Positions 56,101 to 62,038 of a stretch of 64,000 bases of DNA are shown one piece after another (the stretch's first letter is position 1; the number at the start of each line of letters is the position of its first letter). The stretch comes from Anisus vortex (Eukaryota; Mollusca; Gastropoda; Planorbidae): positions 27,741,731-27,805,730 of the forward strand of contig OX421500.1 of NCBI GenBank assembly GCA_949126835.1. Direction: 5' to 3'. The translations under genes and the position numbers were made by a program. The notes beneath the pieces were generated by a model. It did no database searches and was not told where the DNA came from. It saw only the letters and a program-made list of their open reading frames with translations.

Positions 56101-57317
56101 AGATTCCAGTACTAGCAGATAATATATAGTTGATAAATCCTTTTTAGGCTAGTGTTGTTGTTATCTTAACTAAGAGGGAAATTCAACAACATGGGCAAAG
56201 TACATGCAAATTAGTTAAGTAGGGTAGACAGAGGATCTTTCCTAAATATATTACACTCAAATTGCTTCTCTTAGTAGTCTTAGCTTCCAATTTTTTACAA
56301 ATGTGCTTCTTTTACTAAAAAATAGTCACATTCTAGGAGAGTAATAAAATTTACCTGTTCTCTAATTCTGATATATCAGTTGAAAGCTTAAGGTGCCATT
56401 TCTCCGCCTGCATGCACATTTGTCGAGTCATGAGTACGTTAGTATGTGCAGTGTTGATCAGCTCTGACTCTACCTCAGATCTGACAACAGCCAGAAGGCC
56501 GTTGAGCATGTCTGTCACTTCATCAATTGTAAATGTATCATCCGTTAACCTTAGAATAAAAGAAATGACCAGATATCTGATAATAGACTACTGGTGAATG
56601 TTAGAATGAAAGAAATTACCAGATATCTGATAATAGACTACTGGTGAATGTTAGAATGAAAGAAAATACCAGATATCTGATAATAGACTACTGGTGAATG
56701 TTAGAATGAAAGAAATGACCAGATATCTGATAATAGACTACTGGTGAACATTATGCATTAAAAACAAAATTGGTGGGTGTCAAACTAATGTGTATTGTCT
56801 TCACAGCAAGGCAAGGTTAGTTTTCTTACTTTAAAAAAAAACAACAGCAAAAGTATTCCGTCTAGAGATGCTATGCTAATGTACTTTTTTCTTTTCATGA
56901 TTGCATAGGCGGAAAAAAAAATTAAAATGAAATTTATACTACATTGAGTGCCATTACCTGGATTTAATAAAAAAATATAAATCTAATTAAGTATTTGCTC
57001 AGCATTTAATAACTTTTTTCATGAGACTCTAGCTTCGGTTCATTCTTTAAAAATATTTCCTTGAGTCCAATAAAATCATGGGCTACTTAGAGTAAAAGAT
57101 TACCTTCCAACTAAACCGTTTATCAGTTTCCAAACTAATAATCATGTTTCTGATTCATGTTTAACATTTCAAATTCCTACCTGCTGTCTTTGAGTTCTTC
57201 AAAGCAAACATCAACAGCTCGCAACCTTTGGGTTCGTTGGTATCTGGCAAAGCGTATGTAATTGATAATTTGAGACTCATGATGCTCATTCACACCAAGT
57301 CCAGACTGTTGAGACAT
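44106..57317 (-). CDS. LZTFL1: LZTFL1 (leucine zipper transcription factor-like 1, BBS17), nine coding exons
   Basis: Exons join as complement of 57181-57317, 56355-56549, 54908-55034, 54737-54802, 48926-49009, 48658-48729, 47461-47556, 45169-45272 and 44106-44130. All introns are GT-AG, and the phase is continuous through 906 nt (301 aa plus stop). Recognised features: VNEHHESQIINYIRFARYQR near the N-terminus, DDTFTIDEV (about 48-56), ESELINTAHTNVL, TDISELENRELLEQ, a long coiled coil from about residue 111, and at the C-terminus KNDQLKVLRQKL...YEDVDDD. These align with human LZTFL1 (299 aa). In vertebrates it binds the BBSome in the cytoplasm and restrains its entry into cilia; here that role is inferred by homology. 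Introns hold seven minisatellites, SINE pieces and, in intron 4, an antisense Gypsy element. The first few residues are uncertain because an acceptor-like CAACAG lies within the first exon. Confidence 0.95.
44468..44600 (-). mobile_element. SINE fragment in LZTFL1 intron 8
   Basis: On the plus strand it reads ACAGCACAATGCCCAGCTGC, CTTTACTTTACCCAACTCAT, GTCTGGTACCTACCCATCAG, the reverse complement of the SINE body. Head and 3' end are lost. Same orientation as the gene. Confidence 0.7.
45169..45272 (-). CDS. LZTFL1: LZTFL1 exon 8
   Basis: Acceptor TTTCTTTCAG; donor GTAAGA. Encodes ELEKKVSQTVPFKNLKQMLQ, then RKNDQLKVLRQKLM. The best-conserved coiled-coil block with human (KKNDQIKDLRKRL). Confidence 0.93.
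45433..45633. repeat. 33-bp minisatellite in LZTFL1 intron 7, six copies
   Basis: Unit ACATTTACACAATGGTAGAG followed by GCTGAACAAATGA. One copy has GATG for GCTG. As 33 is a multiple of three, open frames run through it on both strands, but it lies in an intron and has no coding support. Confidence 0.95.
45714..45975. mobile_element. Possible DNA-transposon remnant with CAGTGGCGTAACTA end
   Basis: The left end CAGTGGCGTAACTATGG is a very common animal hAT-type terminus. A faint counterpart (CTTCCACTGCCTCTGCCACC) lies near 45948-45967. Weak; boundaries uncertain. Confidence 0.35.
46405..46612 (-). mobile_element. SINE with amplified tRNA head, LZTFL1 intron 7
   Basis: The plus strand shows the reverse complement of the SINE: AGACCAATTCGATCCATAGG, CAGTTTCTGCAGCCATGGCA, ACAGCACATTGCCCATCCAG, then CACCAGGATTTGAACCAGGG, which is box B. 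The sequence right of box B, where the rest of the tRNA head should be, is replaced by the 22-bp array. Confidence 0.82.
46598..46885. repeat. 22-bp minisatellite derived from a SINE tRNA head, about 13 copies
   Basis: Unit CCAGGGACATTCTGTGTGCC followed by AA. It starts inside box B of the SINE (GAACCAGGGACATTCTGTGT) and repeats toward the SINE 5' end. One copy carries an extra TG pair. The unit corresponds to the box B-to-anticodon part of the SINE head (CCGGGACCTTCGG...GCCAG in reverse complement). Confidence 0.92.
47215..47440. repeat. Degenerate tandem repeat, unit about 57 bp, LZTFL1 intron 7
   Basis: Three to four copies of CTTACTTGAACACACTAAAT, GAATAGTCTGGGATGACAGG, TGRCAAWGTGTTTGAWC. 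The two central copies are almost identical; the outer ones are diverged. Confidence 0.75.
47461..47556 (-). CDS. LZTFL1: LZTFL1 exon 7
   Basis: Acceptor AATGTTTCAG; donor GTAAAT. Encodes ERKRSNPFSEKEIADTKHEL, then LRIREMLELAEK. Aligns with human AKHDLLRVQEQLHMAEK. Confidence 0.92.
47925..48003. repeat. Short tandem repeat, about 23-bp unit, LZTFL1 intron 6
   Basis: GGCATATGTCATTATGTCTA followed by TCT occurs three times, with one shortened copy between. Confidence 0.8.
48658..48729 (-). CDS. LZTFL1: LZTFL1 exon 6
   Basis: Acceptor TTAATTCCACAG; donor GTAACT. Encodes PGSTPEEISKLSRQMDELQL followed by QLEQ, a heptad-like coiled-coil segment. Phase 0 on both sides. Confidence 0.9.
48926..49009 (-). 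CDS. LZTFL1: LZTFL1 exon 5
   Basis: Acceptor ATTTCCTTAG; donor GTAAGT. Encodes FTSNYQRTKSLTSDLERLQS followed by ELREKGSR. Phase 0 on both sides. The intron upstream of it (49010-54736) carries the Gypsy insertion. Confidence 0.9.
49205..49263. repeat. Left end of the 43-bp minisatellite, cut off by the Gypsy insertion
   Basis: CAACAGTACAAGGGAACAAA, then CCTAAGCTGCAATTTGTATT and a second CAACAGTACAAGG. Continuous in phase with the array that resumes at 53745. Confidence 0.85.
49259..49263. other. Left target-site duplication CAAGG
   Basis: The 5-bp CAAGG directly before the LTR is repeated directly after the 3' LTR (53745-53749), as expected for Ty3/Gypsy integration. Confidence 0.92.
49264..49485 (+). 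repeat. 5' LTR
   Basis: 222 bp, TG...CA termini, with an AATAAA signal at 49419-49424. Appears identical to the 3' LTR. It should contain the pol II promoter; no strong TATA box stands out. Confidence 0.95.
49486..49498 (+). other. Primer binding site, tRNA-Leu
   Basis: TGGTGTCAGAAGT starts directly after the LTR. It is complementary to the 3' end of animal tRNA-Leu (ACTTCTGACA plus CCA) over 13 nt. Confidence 0.82.
49502..53506 (+). CDS. Gag-pol polyprotein of the Ty3/Gypsy element
   Basis: 1,334 residues with no stop or frameshift. Gag occupies about residues 1-290, with two zinc knuckles, C230-X2-C-X3-H-X4-C242 and C249-X2-C-X4-H-X4-C262. The aspartic protease motif is DTGAD at 314. Reverse transcriptase follows, with KLDAASGFWQIPL (motif A) and the catalytic YFDD at 580-583. 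RNase H has VDAS with D729 and TDHKPL. Integrase has an H957/H960/C990/C993 zinc finger and a D1021, D1074, E1110 triad with 35 residues between the last two. The C-terminus has the TRSGR...P.RY tail common in such elements. All catalytic residues are present. Gag and pol share one frame, so the ratio of products must be set by proteolysis or another route. The ATG is only 16 nt from the LTR. Confidence 0.97.
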   Translation: MAKFHPPEQFDFSSPTKWPEWRERFLRFRMATKLGKEEGSVQVSSLIYAMGADAEKIYSTFTFEAGQSRPEENFELILSKFNSYFTPKRNIIHERAKFYTCSQKEGESVEQYIRTLYELAAYCEFSDKSDSIRDRLVLGLTDREISQKLQLQRDLTLDAAVEIARHYEMVKGQLLDQRGLSTDSVRFGAPRRQTYSQSIGGKGEGSARRESTGNTFVSHKGESANFVKKCGNCGQSHYKTACPAKGKSCRHCGKLGHFISVCRQRKQHRDVHSIMHHDTVTQSYTFDSILSTVAEPPWRVTVNIHNLPINFKIDTGADVSVISRATYNKISPSPKLTHSTATLRSPGGFLQNLGEFTAPATFQNKKFQIRLFVINEETDSLLGRGVAKALGLVQKNINEIGAAVPLDLSTHIKCTPVTIKIRKDAEPYSLPTARRVPIPLIDKVMVELQRMEKAGVIEPITEATDWCAPMVPVLKKNGSIRICTDFKKLNSAVKRERYVLPVLDDILHKLQGATVFSKLDAASGFWQIPLDSSTAKLTTFITPFGRYYYKRLPFGITSAPEIFQRVMENILEKEQNVICYFDDVLVLSKTEKEHEKHLSAVLKRLNEVNLQLNQEKCEYRKKEIDFLGHRISKDGISPDPIKVSAIIDMPEPQDVEELRRLLGMVNFMGKYIPNISTILRPLTQLLEKKNHWTWGSSQINALTQVKKMLTSTPTLAFFDILRPCVVSVDASSYGIGGVLLQECDGKLKPVVFCSRTLTPAEKNYAQIEKELLAAVWTCEKLQKYLMGLPSFTLQTDHKPLISLINVRDLQDTPIRCQRMLIRLMRFNVHATYIPGVQLIIADTLSRSPQQVNVGLDKEVDRLIQDIDSHIDSVRMSWPASDAKLLQFASESEKDPIINTAIKYTENGWPKYVKNIEQYLKDFYNVRFELSVHQGMLIRGSQIVVPRSLRAEILSRIHDGHLGITKCRERAKQSVWWPGISGEIQQLVSSCQHCEQKMPTFRREPIMSTPLPSRPFQMIGADICDFKGQNYLVVVDYYSKYLEILPLSSMTSGVVITKFKSIFAHHGIPESLVTDNGRQFTSREFQTFSEEWNFLHVTSSPYYAQSNGEAERAVQEAKKILSQADFFLALMNYRSSPTTATGYSPAELVMGRKIRTILPTLPVNLSPKIIERKSILGKDEGRKRANQIYYNRRHGTRKLPPLEPGTKVLQKLDHERQWTNPATVIRSVAPRSYLIKTSFGTFRRNRKHLRPTSTFVPTSIGSLPDKDDAIVTEQQNGMPQPQGDPGFTNPQEPDNNTTETHLETQEQAHGPPVGSTVLTTRSGRIINPPARYRND
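53511..53522 (+). other. Polypurine tract
   Basis: AAAAGGGGGAGA lies directly before the 3' LTR and 4 nt after the gag-pol stop codon. It would prime plus-strand synthesis. Confidence 0.88.
53523..53744 (+). repeat. 3' LTR
   Basis: 222 bp, same length as the 5' LTR and without a difference I can find. Ends ATTACA before the second CAAGG. Confidence 0.95.
53745..53749. other. Right target-site duplication CAAGG
   Basis: Matches the 5 bp before the 5' LTR. Removing one copy with the element restores an unbroken 43-bp array. Confidence 0.92.
53745..54466. repeat. 43-bp minisatellite, about 17 copies, LZTFL1 intron 4
   Basis: Unit CAAGGGAACAAACCTAAACT, GCAATTTGTATTATACAACA, GTA. Alternating variants (GAAGAAACC/GAACAAACC, GCATTTTG/GCAATTTG, TTACAC/TTATAC). 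The Gypsy target site CAAGG is the first five bases of the unit. Confidence 0.96.
54737..54802 (-). CDS. LZTFL1: LZTFL1 exon 4
   Basis: Acceptor GTTTGTCATAG; donor GTGAGT. Encodes KIDELQSENEMLLQKLSKFD followed by KE, matching human ILRLQEENEKLKSRLK. Phase 0 on both sides. Confidence 0.92.
54908..55034 (-). CDS. LZTFL1: LZTFL1 exon 3
   Basis: Acceptor TTATTCATCAG; donor GTGAGA. Encodes (R)ELLEQIREFEEREFSGAKK, then EKDFSAKKLMPINDTGLTQL and LNM. The ELLEQ..EFE start and the P.N..G...LLN end match human LZTFL1. Only 105 nt separate it from exon 4. Confidence 0.94.
55475..55942. repeat. 59-bp minisatellite in LZTFL1 intron 2, eight copies
   Basis: Unit ATATCCTTAGTAGCATTGAC, TACTTTCTGATAATAGCAAG, GGAGTTTAAGGTTATTCTT. 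The first copy differs most (TTAGCAGCATTG, AAGGCAATTTAAG). Confidence 0.95.
56355..56549 (-). CDS. LZTFL1: LZTFL1 exon 2
   Basis: Acceptor CTTTTATTCTAAG; donor GTAAAT. Encodes LTDDTFTIDEVTDMLNGLLA, VVRSEVESELINTAHTNVL, then MTRQMCMQAEKWHLKLSTDI and SELEN. This is the most conserved part of the protein (human VEDTFTIDEV, HSEVESELINTAYTNVL, AEKWYLKLQTDISELEN). Confidence 0.96.
56550..56752. repeat. 50-bp minisatellite abutting the exon 2 acceptor, four copies
   Basis: Unit TTAGAATGAAAGAAATGACC, AGATATCTGATAATAGACTA, CTGGTGAATG. The first copy contains the polypyrimidine tract and AG of the LZTFL1 exon 2 acceptor (TTAGAATAAAAG on the plus strand). In the other copies the AG reads AC (TTCTAACATT), so only the exon-proximal copy keeps an acceptor. 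Confidence 0.9.
57181..57317 (-). CDS. LZTFL1: LZTFL1 first coding exon
   Basis: Starts at ATG 57317 in this model; donor GTAGGA. Encodes MSQQSGLGVNEHHESQIINY, then IRFARYQRTQRLRAVDVCFE and ELKDS(R). The frame is open upstream for another 15 codons (to a Met at 57362), but similarity to human begins at G-L-G-V-N-E-H-H. TTTTCTATGTCTCAACAG just before TCTGG looks like a splice acceptor, so the true start may lie in an upstream exon. Confidence 0.9.
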
Positions 57318-57545
57318 AGAAAACATAGTGTGGTAAAACATATGTACATATATACAGAACACATAGTTTGATAACTTTCTTGTTTCTAGCTAACATCTTC
57401 AAAATTTCAATCTATTTCTAACATGTTAAACATGTTAAATGTTTCACGGTACACATGTTAAGTATGAAAAGAAAAGGATAGTTTGTAAACCATCTTTATC
57501 TTCTTATATTTCACAAAAAATAGGTTAATTTACTAAATATTGATT
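57318..57545 (-). other. Upstream flank of LZTFL1, 5' UTR or first intron
   Basis: AT-rich DNA with ACATGTTAAACATGTTAAAT short repeats near 57420. No promoter element that I can defend. Confidence 0.35.
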
Positions 57546-57548
57546 ATA

Positions 57549-58165
57549 TATTTAGCCCCCGTGTGGGTATCTGGGTCCTGGAAATGACCAGGTGAAAGAA
57601 TAACCCCACTGCTAAGTCCCGCTTGCATGCTGTAAAAGGCGACTTATAGAGGGTTGTGCATGGGTATAACCCGGGCACATAAAACTTGTACCCTCCTTTG
57701 TGGTGCTGTTCGACAGATTGCACTACCCTGGATAGAGGTTTTGCGCTGCTCCTGCTGGGGGGCTCTGGTGTTGGTAGCATGGAGATTGGTGGGTGTAAAG
57801 TTGTGAAGGGGCCTAGATCCAGGATGTGACTATTCCAGAGAGTATTCCCAGAATCTAAAAAAACTATAAATGGCACAACTGAGTGTCATAACCATTTGGA
57901 GAGCTCTGTGGATGGCGGAGATTGGACCATAGGCCAGCCCCACCTCAGCACAACTCAGCCCTGACTAAATGACAATGCAGCCAGATCCGGAGTACAACTC
58001 ACAGGTGCTGAGCACAGAACCGAAAACTCTCTTGAACTGTGGGGTTTGAAAAAAAAGCCACAAAGCAAAACTCAGAATAACAATGCCAGTGTATCTGACA
58101 TTGACTGCAAGAGAGCCAACTGCTCTGCAGACTGGCTAATAGCAGAAGAAAAAGAATTAGGCCTA
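57549..58165 (+). mobile_element. Interspersed repeat, probably a LINE 3' region
   Basis: Higher GC than its surroundings (CCGTGTGGGTATCTGGGTCC, CTGGGGGGCTCTGGTGTTGG) and ends in AGCAGAAGAAAAAGAATT, similar to the GAAGAAGAA tails of other LINE copies here. No coding match found. The GC shift and tail suggest a transposed piece; the family is not identified. Confidence 0.5.
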
Positions 58166-58198
58166 TCCTATATATTTAGTTGGTAATACTTCAGTACT

Positions 58199-58436
58199 CC
58201 TGCCCCACGAAAAGTAGGCTTTTAAAAAATTCCAACTGAAATTTTTTTCGTGTGGGGCTATTGATAAGTGTCTTAAGAAGAGCGGCAGACTATTAAAAAT
58301 GAAATTATTTTTTTTAATCACGGAAATGGAACTCAATAAAAACCTCGATTTTCGTATTCAGGACAAAAAGATCTTTAATCTTTAAATTGAATATCATATA
58401 TAGGGCCTATGGCACTTAGAAAAACTCCGTGGGGCA
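58199..58436. mobile_element. Possible small MITE with TGCCCCACG ends
   Basis: TGCCCCACGAAAA on the left is mirrored by AAACTCCGTGGGGCA on the right, and an internal TTTTTTCGTGTGGGG is a further inverted copy. No clear target duplication. Confidence 0.35.
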
Positions 58437-58465
58437 GTTAAACCAAAATTTAACCCTATTAAATT

Positions 58466-58545
58466 AACCCTAGATTCGGACCACGGATGAGCGTAGGACG
58501 CAATAATCTTCTTTATAAAGGAGCGTCTGTAAATGTAATGTTAAA
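58466..58545 (+). mobile_element. LINE 3' UTR tail fragment
   Basis: CTAGATTCGGACCACGGATG, AGCGTAGGACGCAATAATCT and AGGAGCGTCTGTAAATG are nearly identical to 28118-28185. No coding part remains. TATAAGTATAAG repeats follow. Confidence 0.75.
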
Positions 58546-59620
58546 TGTATAAGTATAAGTGTCACTATAAGACTAACTATAACTTAGTATAAGTATAAGA
58601 AGAATTATGATACAGATTACAGTACAGATATGATATGCCGATCCGATATGCCCTATTTTTAAAAAAAGGAAAAATGATTGTCTGTATTCTGTATGTTGCT
58701 ATTTAATTATGTGAAACCGTAAATGTCAAATATTGTCATTTTAGTAAGCCTTAAAAGAAAATTAAATAAATAAAAGTGGACAAAAATAAAGAATGTTTAT
58801 GCTACACACCATTTTTTAGATGTATAGATTGGATTGGTAAATAGTTTCAGCGATTTCTTGTAAGTTTACGGATGCGATGCTGTTATCAAATCGAGGCAAC
58901 TGGTTCAGGGGCAAATGTAATTAAAGTGTGCAATATTAAACGAAAATCAGCATTAACTTCATTTAAAACATTTGATAATTCATATCACATTTAGTGTATT
59001 GAATATTTAAATGTCTTTATATTAAGTCTTAGCAAAATACAATTAAATAAAAGTACCTGTAGCTAATGAGATATGCCAGTTTGGCAATCGTTTATATGAA
59101 TTGGGTGTCTCGTTGCATTACACATTGAATATAATATACGTATATTAGGCCCAATCAAAGAATTGCATCATACTGAGAAAATCTACCGCACGGTTCTGAG
59201 CTCAACATATATATATATAACGGCCTTTATCAAATTGAAGAATTATAAAACTTAGATCTAATATAAAAGCTTAAAAATTAAAAATTTACACAATACTAAA
59301 ACAATTTAAATTAATGTTTAGATGGTTCCTTATTTTGACTGTGTGCTATTTATAATATTTTTCATACATCATTATCATAAATTGTCTACATATATATTGG
59401 CATCATAGTAGCCTTTAGTAGGCCTGTATTGAAAATATTTATCAACTTTTTATATTTCGTGGGATCTTGAAATTTAATATCCGATTGAATACTATTAAAA
59501 CATGTCTTAGCAGTATGCCTTTTCCAGCTATGCATTACTTAAAATTATTTTAATCATCGTAAAATAATAATTGTTATGTACTTTAAGGTTTTAACTTAAA
59601 GATCTGCTGACTTTCCGACA
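58546..59620. other. Intergenic stretch, no gene seen
   Basis: AT-rich sequence with a short TA run near 59211. No exon, RNA or repeat end recognised. Confidence 0.4.
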
Positions 59621-59628
59621 AAGCTAGC

Positions 59629-59636
59629 TTACGTCA
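59629..59636. promoter_or_regulatory. CRE/ATF-like site TTACGTCA
   Basis: TTACGTCA is a near-consensus CREB/ATF site, 33 nt before a candidate start codon on the plus strand. A lone 8-bp match, so weak by itself. Confidence 0.3.
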
Positions 59637-59668
59637 TGATGTATTAATGTCGATCCTGCCCTTTCAAA

Positions 59669-59681
59669 ATGGACACCGGAG
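59669..59681 (+). CDS. Candidate first coding exon of a plus-strand gene
   Basis: TTCAAAATGGACACCGGAG|GTAAGA has a good start context (A at -3, G at +4), four codons (M-D-T-G) and a strong splice donor. It sits about 2.35 kb upstream of LZTFL1 in head-to-head orientation, as for a shared promoter. No downstream exon was found in the window, so the gene cannot be named and the call may be chance. Confidence 0.25.
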
Positions 59682-59689
59682 GTAAGACA

Positions 59690-60227
59690 GCATGTGTACA
59701 CTATAAATTTGTAAAGTTCTATTGTGGAATGTATAAATTACCATCATTACCTGCTTAGCAACTCTATAATTAAACATAAGATAAATATAATGCTATAAAT
59801 ATTCACAAATATTTAGGGAAACCGTTATCAATTACTTTTTTAAAGCTACCATAAGGTCGAAATTTGTTGCACTTTTAAGGTAAGGCAAGGCGACTAACTT
59901 TCGTCATCTGATTATCCGGCTAAATAATTGTGATCGAGTCCACTGCTTAAACTATATACACTTTTTAATGCTCATATAATGGTTGGCCCAGTTGGGTGTT
60001 ACTAATTTCACAGTAATACACCACAAAAGTAGTAGGCCTATAGAACTAATGAACTATTGACACTATTGTGAAATATTTTAGTTAAGTAGCCTACTTACTA
60101 AACTTACTTAAACTTAGCCTGCGGCTTAGGCCTACTTACTATTACTAGGACTAGGAATTATTTTAGGACTCTTGACTCAGTTATTCAGTGCTGGGCATAG
60201 CAGCTAGCTAGATATCAGTATGTTTAA
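59690..60227. other. Intergenic or intronic stretch
   Basis: AT-rich DNA with TAGGCCTA octamers near 60034 and 60128. If the candidate exon at 59669 is real, this would be its first intron. Confidence 0.35.
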
Positions 60228-61678
60228 GGCAGGTTTCACAAAATGGCCACCAAATGATGGAGATTTATTGTTTATTTAAAAAATAAAAATTGTTGATACA
60301 AAATGCTGTTTTTTTTTACTTGTATGTGTTTATATGTCCATAAAGTATCAGCTGCATCAGTATTGTATGTTTTAATTATATTTTTGTGTTGTTTATATTA
60401 ATTTAAACACCCTCAAACGTTACATAATCCACCGATCCCATTAATTTCCCGATTTTTTTTATACATTTGAAAATCACTAACCAGGAATAAATAAAGCTGA
60501 AATATTATGTTTTTTTAATGTTAAACATTCATAAACATGTTAATTTTTCCTAGGCCACCATTAAAAGCACAAAAAAAATTTTATCTTTAAAAAAAAACGT
60601 GTTTTAAAAAGCCCTAATTTTTACGGCCTATCGGTGGATTTTTTCCGCCGCTGAGACTAAGTCTAAAACTAGATCTAAAATAAGATTTATCTATGTAATT
60701 TCGTAAAACTCTTTTAATTTTAACCAGAAATTTAATTCTTTTCATAAAAACAATGTTTGTTTTAAATATTTAGCCGAAGAATTCATTTTATTAGTACGGT
60801 AAATAAATGAAAATCGATTGGTACAAAAAAGGCTTCGGACTAGCAAAGATAACGTTTGCTGTCAAAACAAGATTGGAGATTACGGTCAATTTAAATGCAC
60901 ACGTGCGAATTATAGAATGTAAATCCGATCGGATAGCTTAAAAATTGCATTTGATGCACTTTTTGAGTTTGCAAAAAGAGGATTTTTATTTTTTTTATTT
61001 TTTAGCTCCATTTGGTGCAAAACGTTCGCTTTTTGGAACGTTCGATCGATGTCGAAAAAGTATTTTCTAAAACACTATTTACACATTTATTTTCCGATTT
61101 CCAACTATTTGTGTACTATCTACGGCAACAAAATACTATTATTTATAGTTTTAAACTAAATTTACGCAAACTTTTGTGGTTTAAATGTTAAAAATCTTTT
61201 TTTTCGCTTTTAACACACACGCTTTGTTTACGTCCAATAAAGCCACGTTTTTTTTTCAAAATGGCGGCGACTTCGGTAGTTCTAGACTTTATGATGCCCG
61301 AGTGCGAAATCACGTTTAATTGTAAAAATAATAATAAAACACAACACAAACACTGATATATTTACGTTTTGTGAGTTTATTTGTCATAAAAGTATCAATT
61401 TCAACAATATTGTGTGTTTTAATGCTAGTTTGATGATGTTTAGTCTAACTCATTTTGTAGCCCCAGGAACTTTTTGATAGAGGGAATTTCCCGATTTTTA
61501 AATGATTAATTATAAAATATTGAAATATCAGCTGACTTTATAAGTGTCATATTTGGATTTCTGGGCTTTTAGGCTTTAAAATGACATATAATACTATACT
61601 ATAGCTTAACATTATTTTTTTTCAAAAAAAAACACGTAAAAAATGGGAAATCCTGAAATCTTTATTGTGAAACCTGCC
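60228..61678. mobile_element. Non-autonomous DNA transposon with GGCAGGTTTCACAA ends
   Basis: Left end GGCAGGTTTCACAA and right end TTGTGAAACCTGCC are perfect 14-bp inverted repeats 1,451 bp apart. TTAA precedes the left end and ATAA follows the right, suggesting a TTAA-type target (piggyBac or Kolobok-like) with one changed base. No transposase frame. It encloses AAAATGGCGGCGAC (61257-61270), a good YY1-type start context with a 31-codon frame. Confidence 0.72.
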
Positions 61679-62038
61679 ATAATGTATACTATACTATAGA
61701 TGAGACTAGAGGGCCTATAGATCTATATGACTTACTCTAAGTCTAAGAAGTACAAATCACACAACCAATGATCTTAACCGACTTAACCCTTTAGTGGGCA
61801 GACGTTTTTCCATTTTCCAGCTCTGTGTGGGCAAGATTTTTAAGGATATTTTGACGTCCATATTTATATGTTTAAGAAGCTATTTTATCCATTGTTACTT
61901 CTTCAAACAATTGATTGAAAGTAGCTTAACTGAGACTGATTAGCCACAGGCCAATTGGGGCCAGTTTGTTCCCTAAATTCTTCTATTTTTATTTAATTTG
62001 TTACATTTTCCACTAATGGGTGGGGGGGTCTCGACTCT

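Noticed and set aside
59581..59640. Minus-strand ATG followed by ACGTAAGC as an upstream LZTFL1 first exon
   Set aside because: The phase after ATG-AC does not fit the acceptor-like site before TCTGGACTTGG, which needs phase 0.
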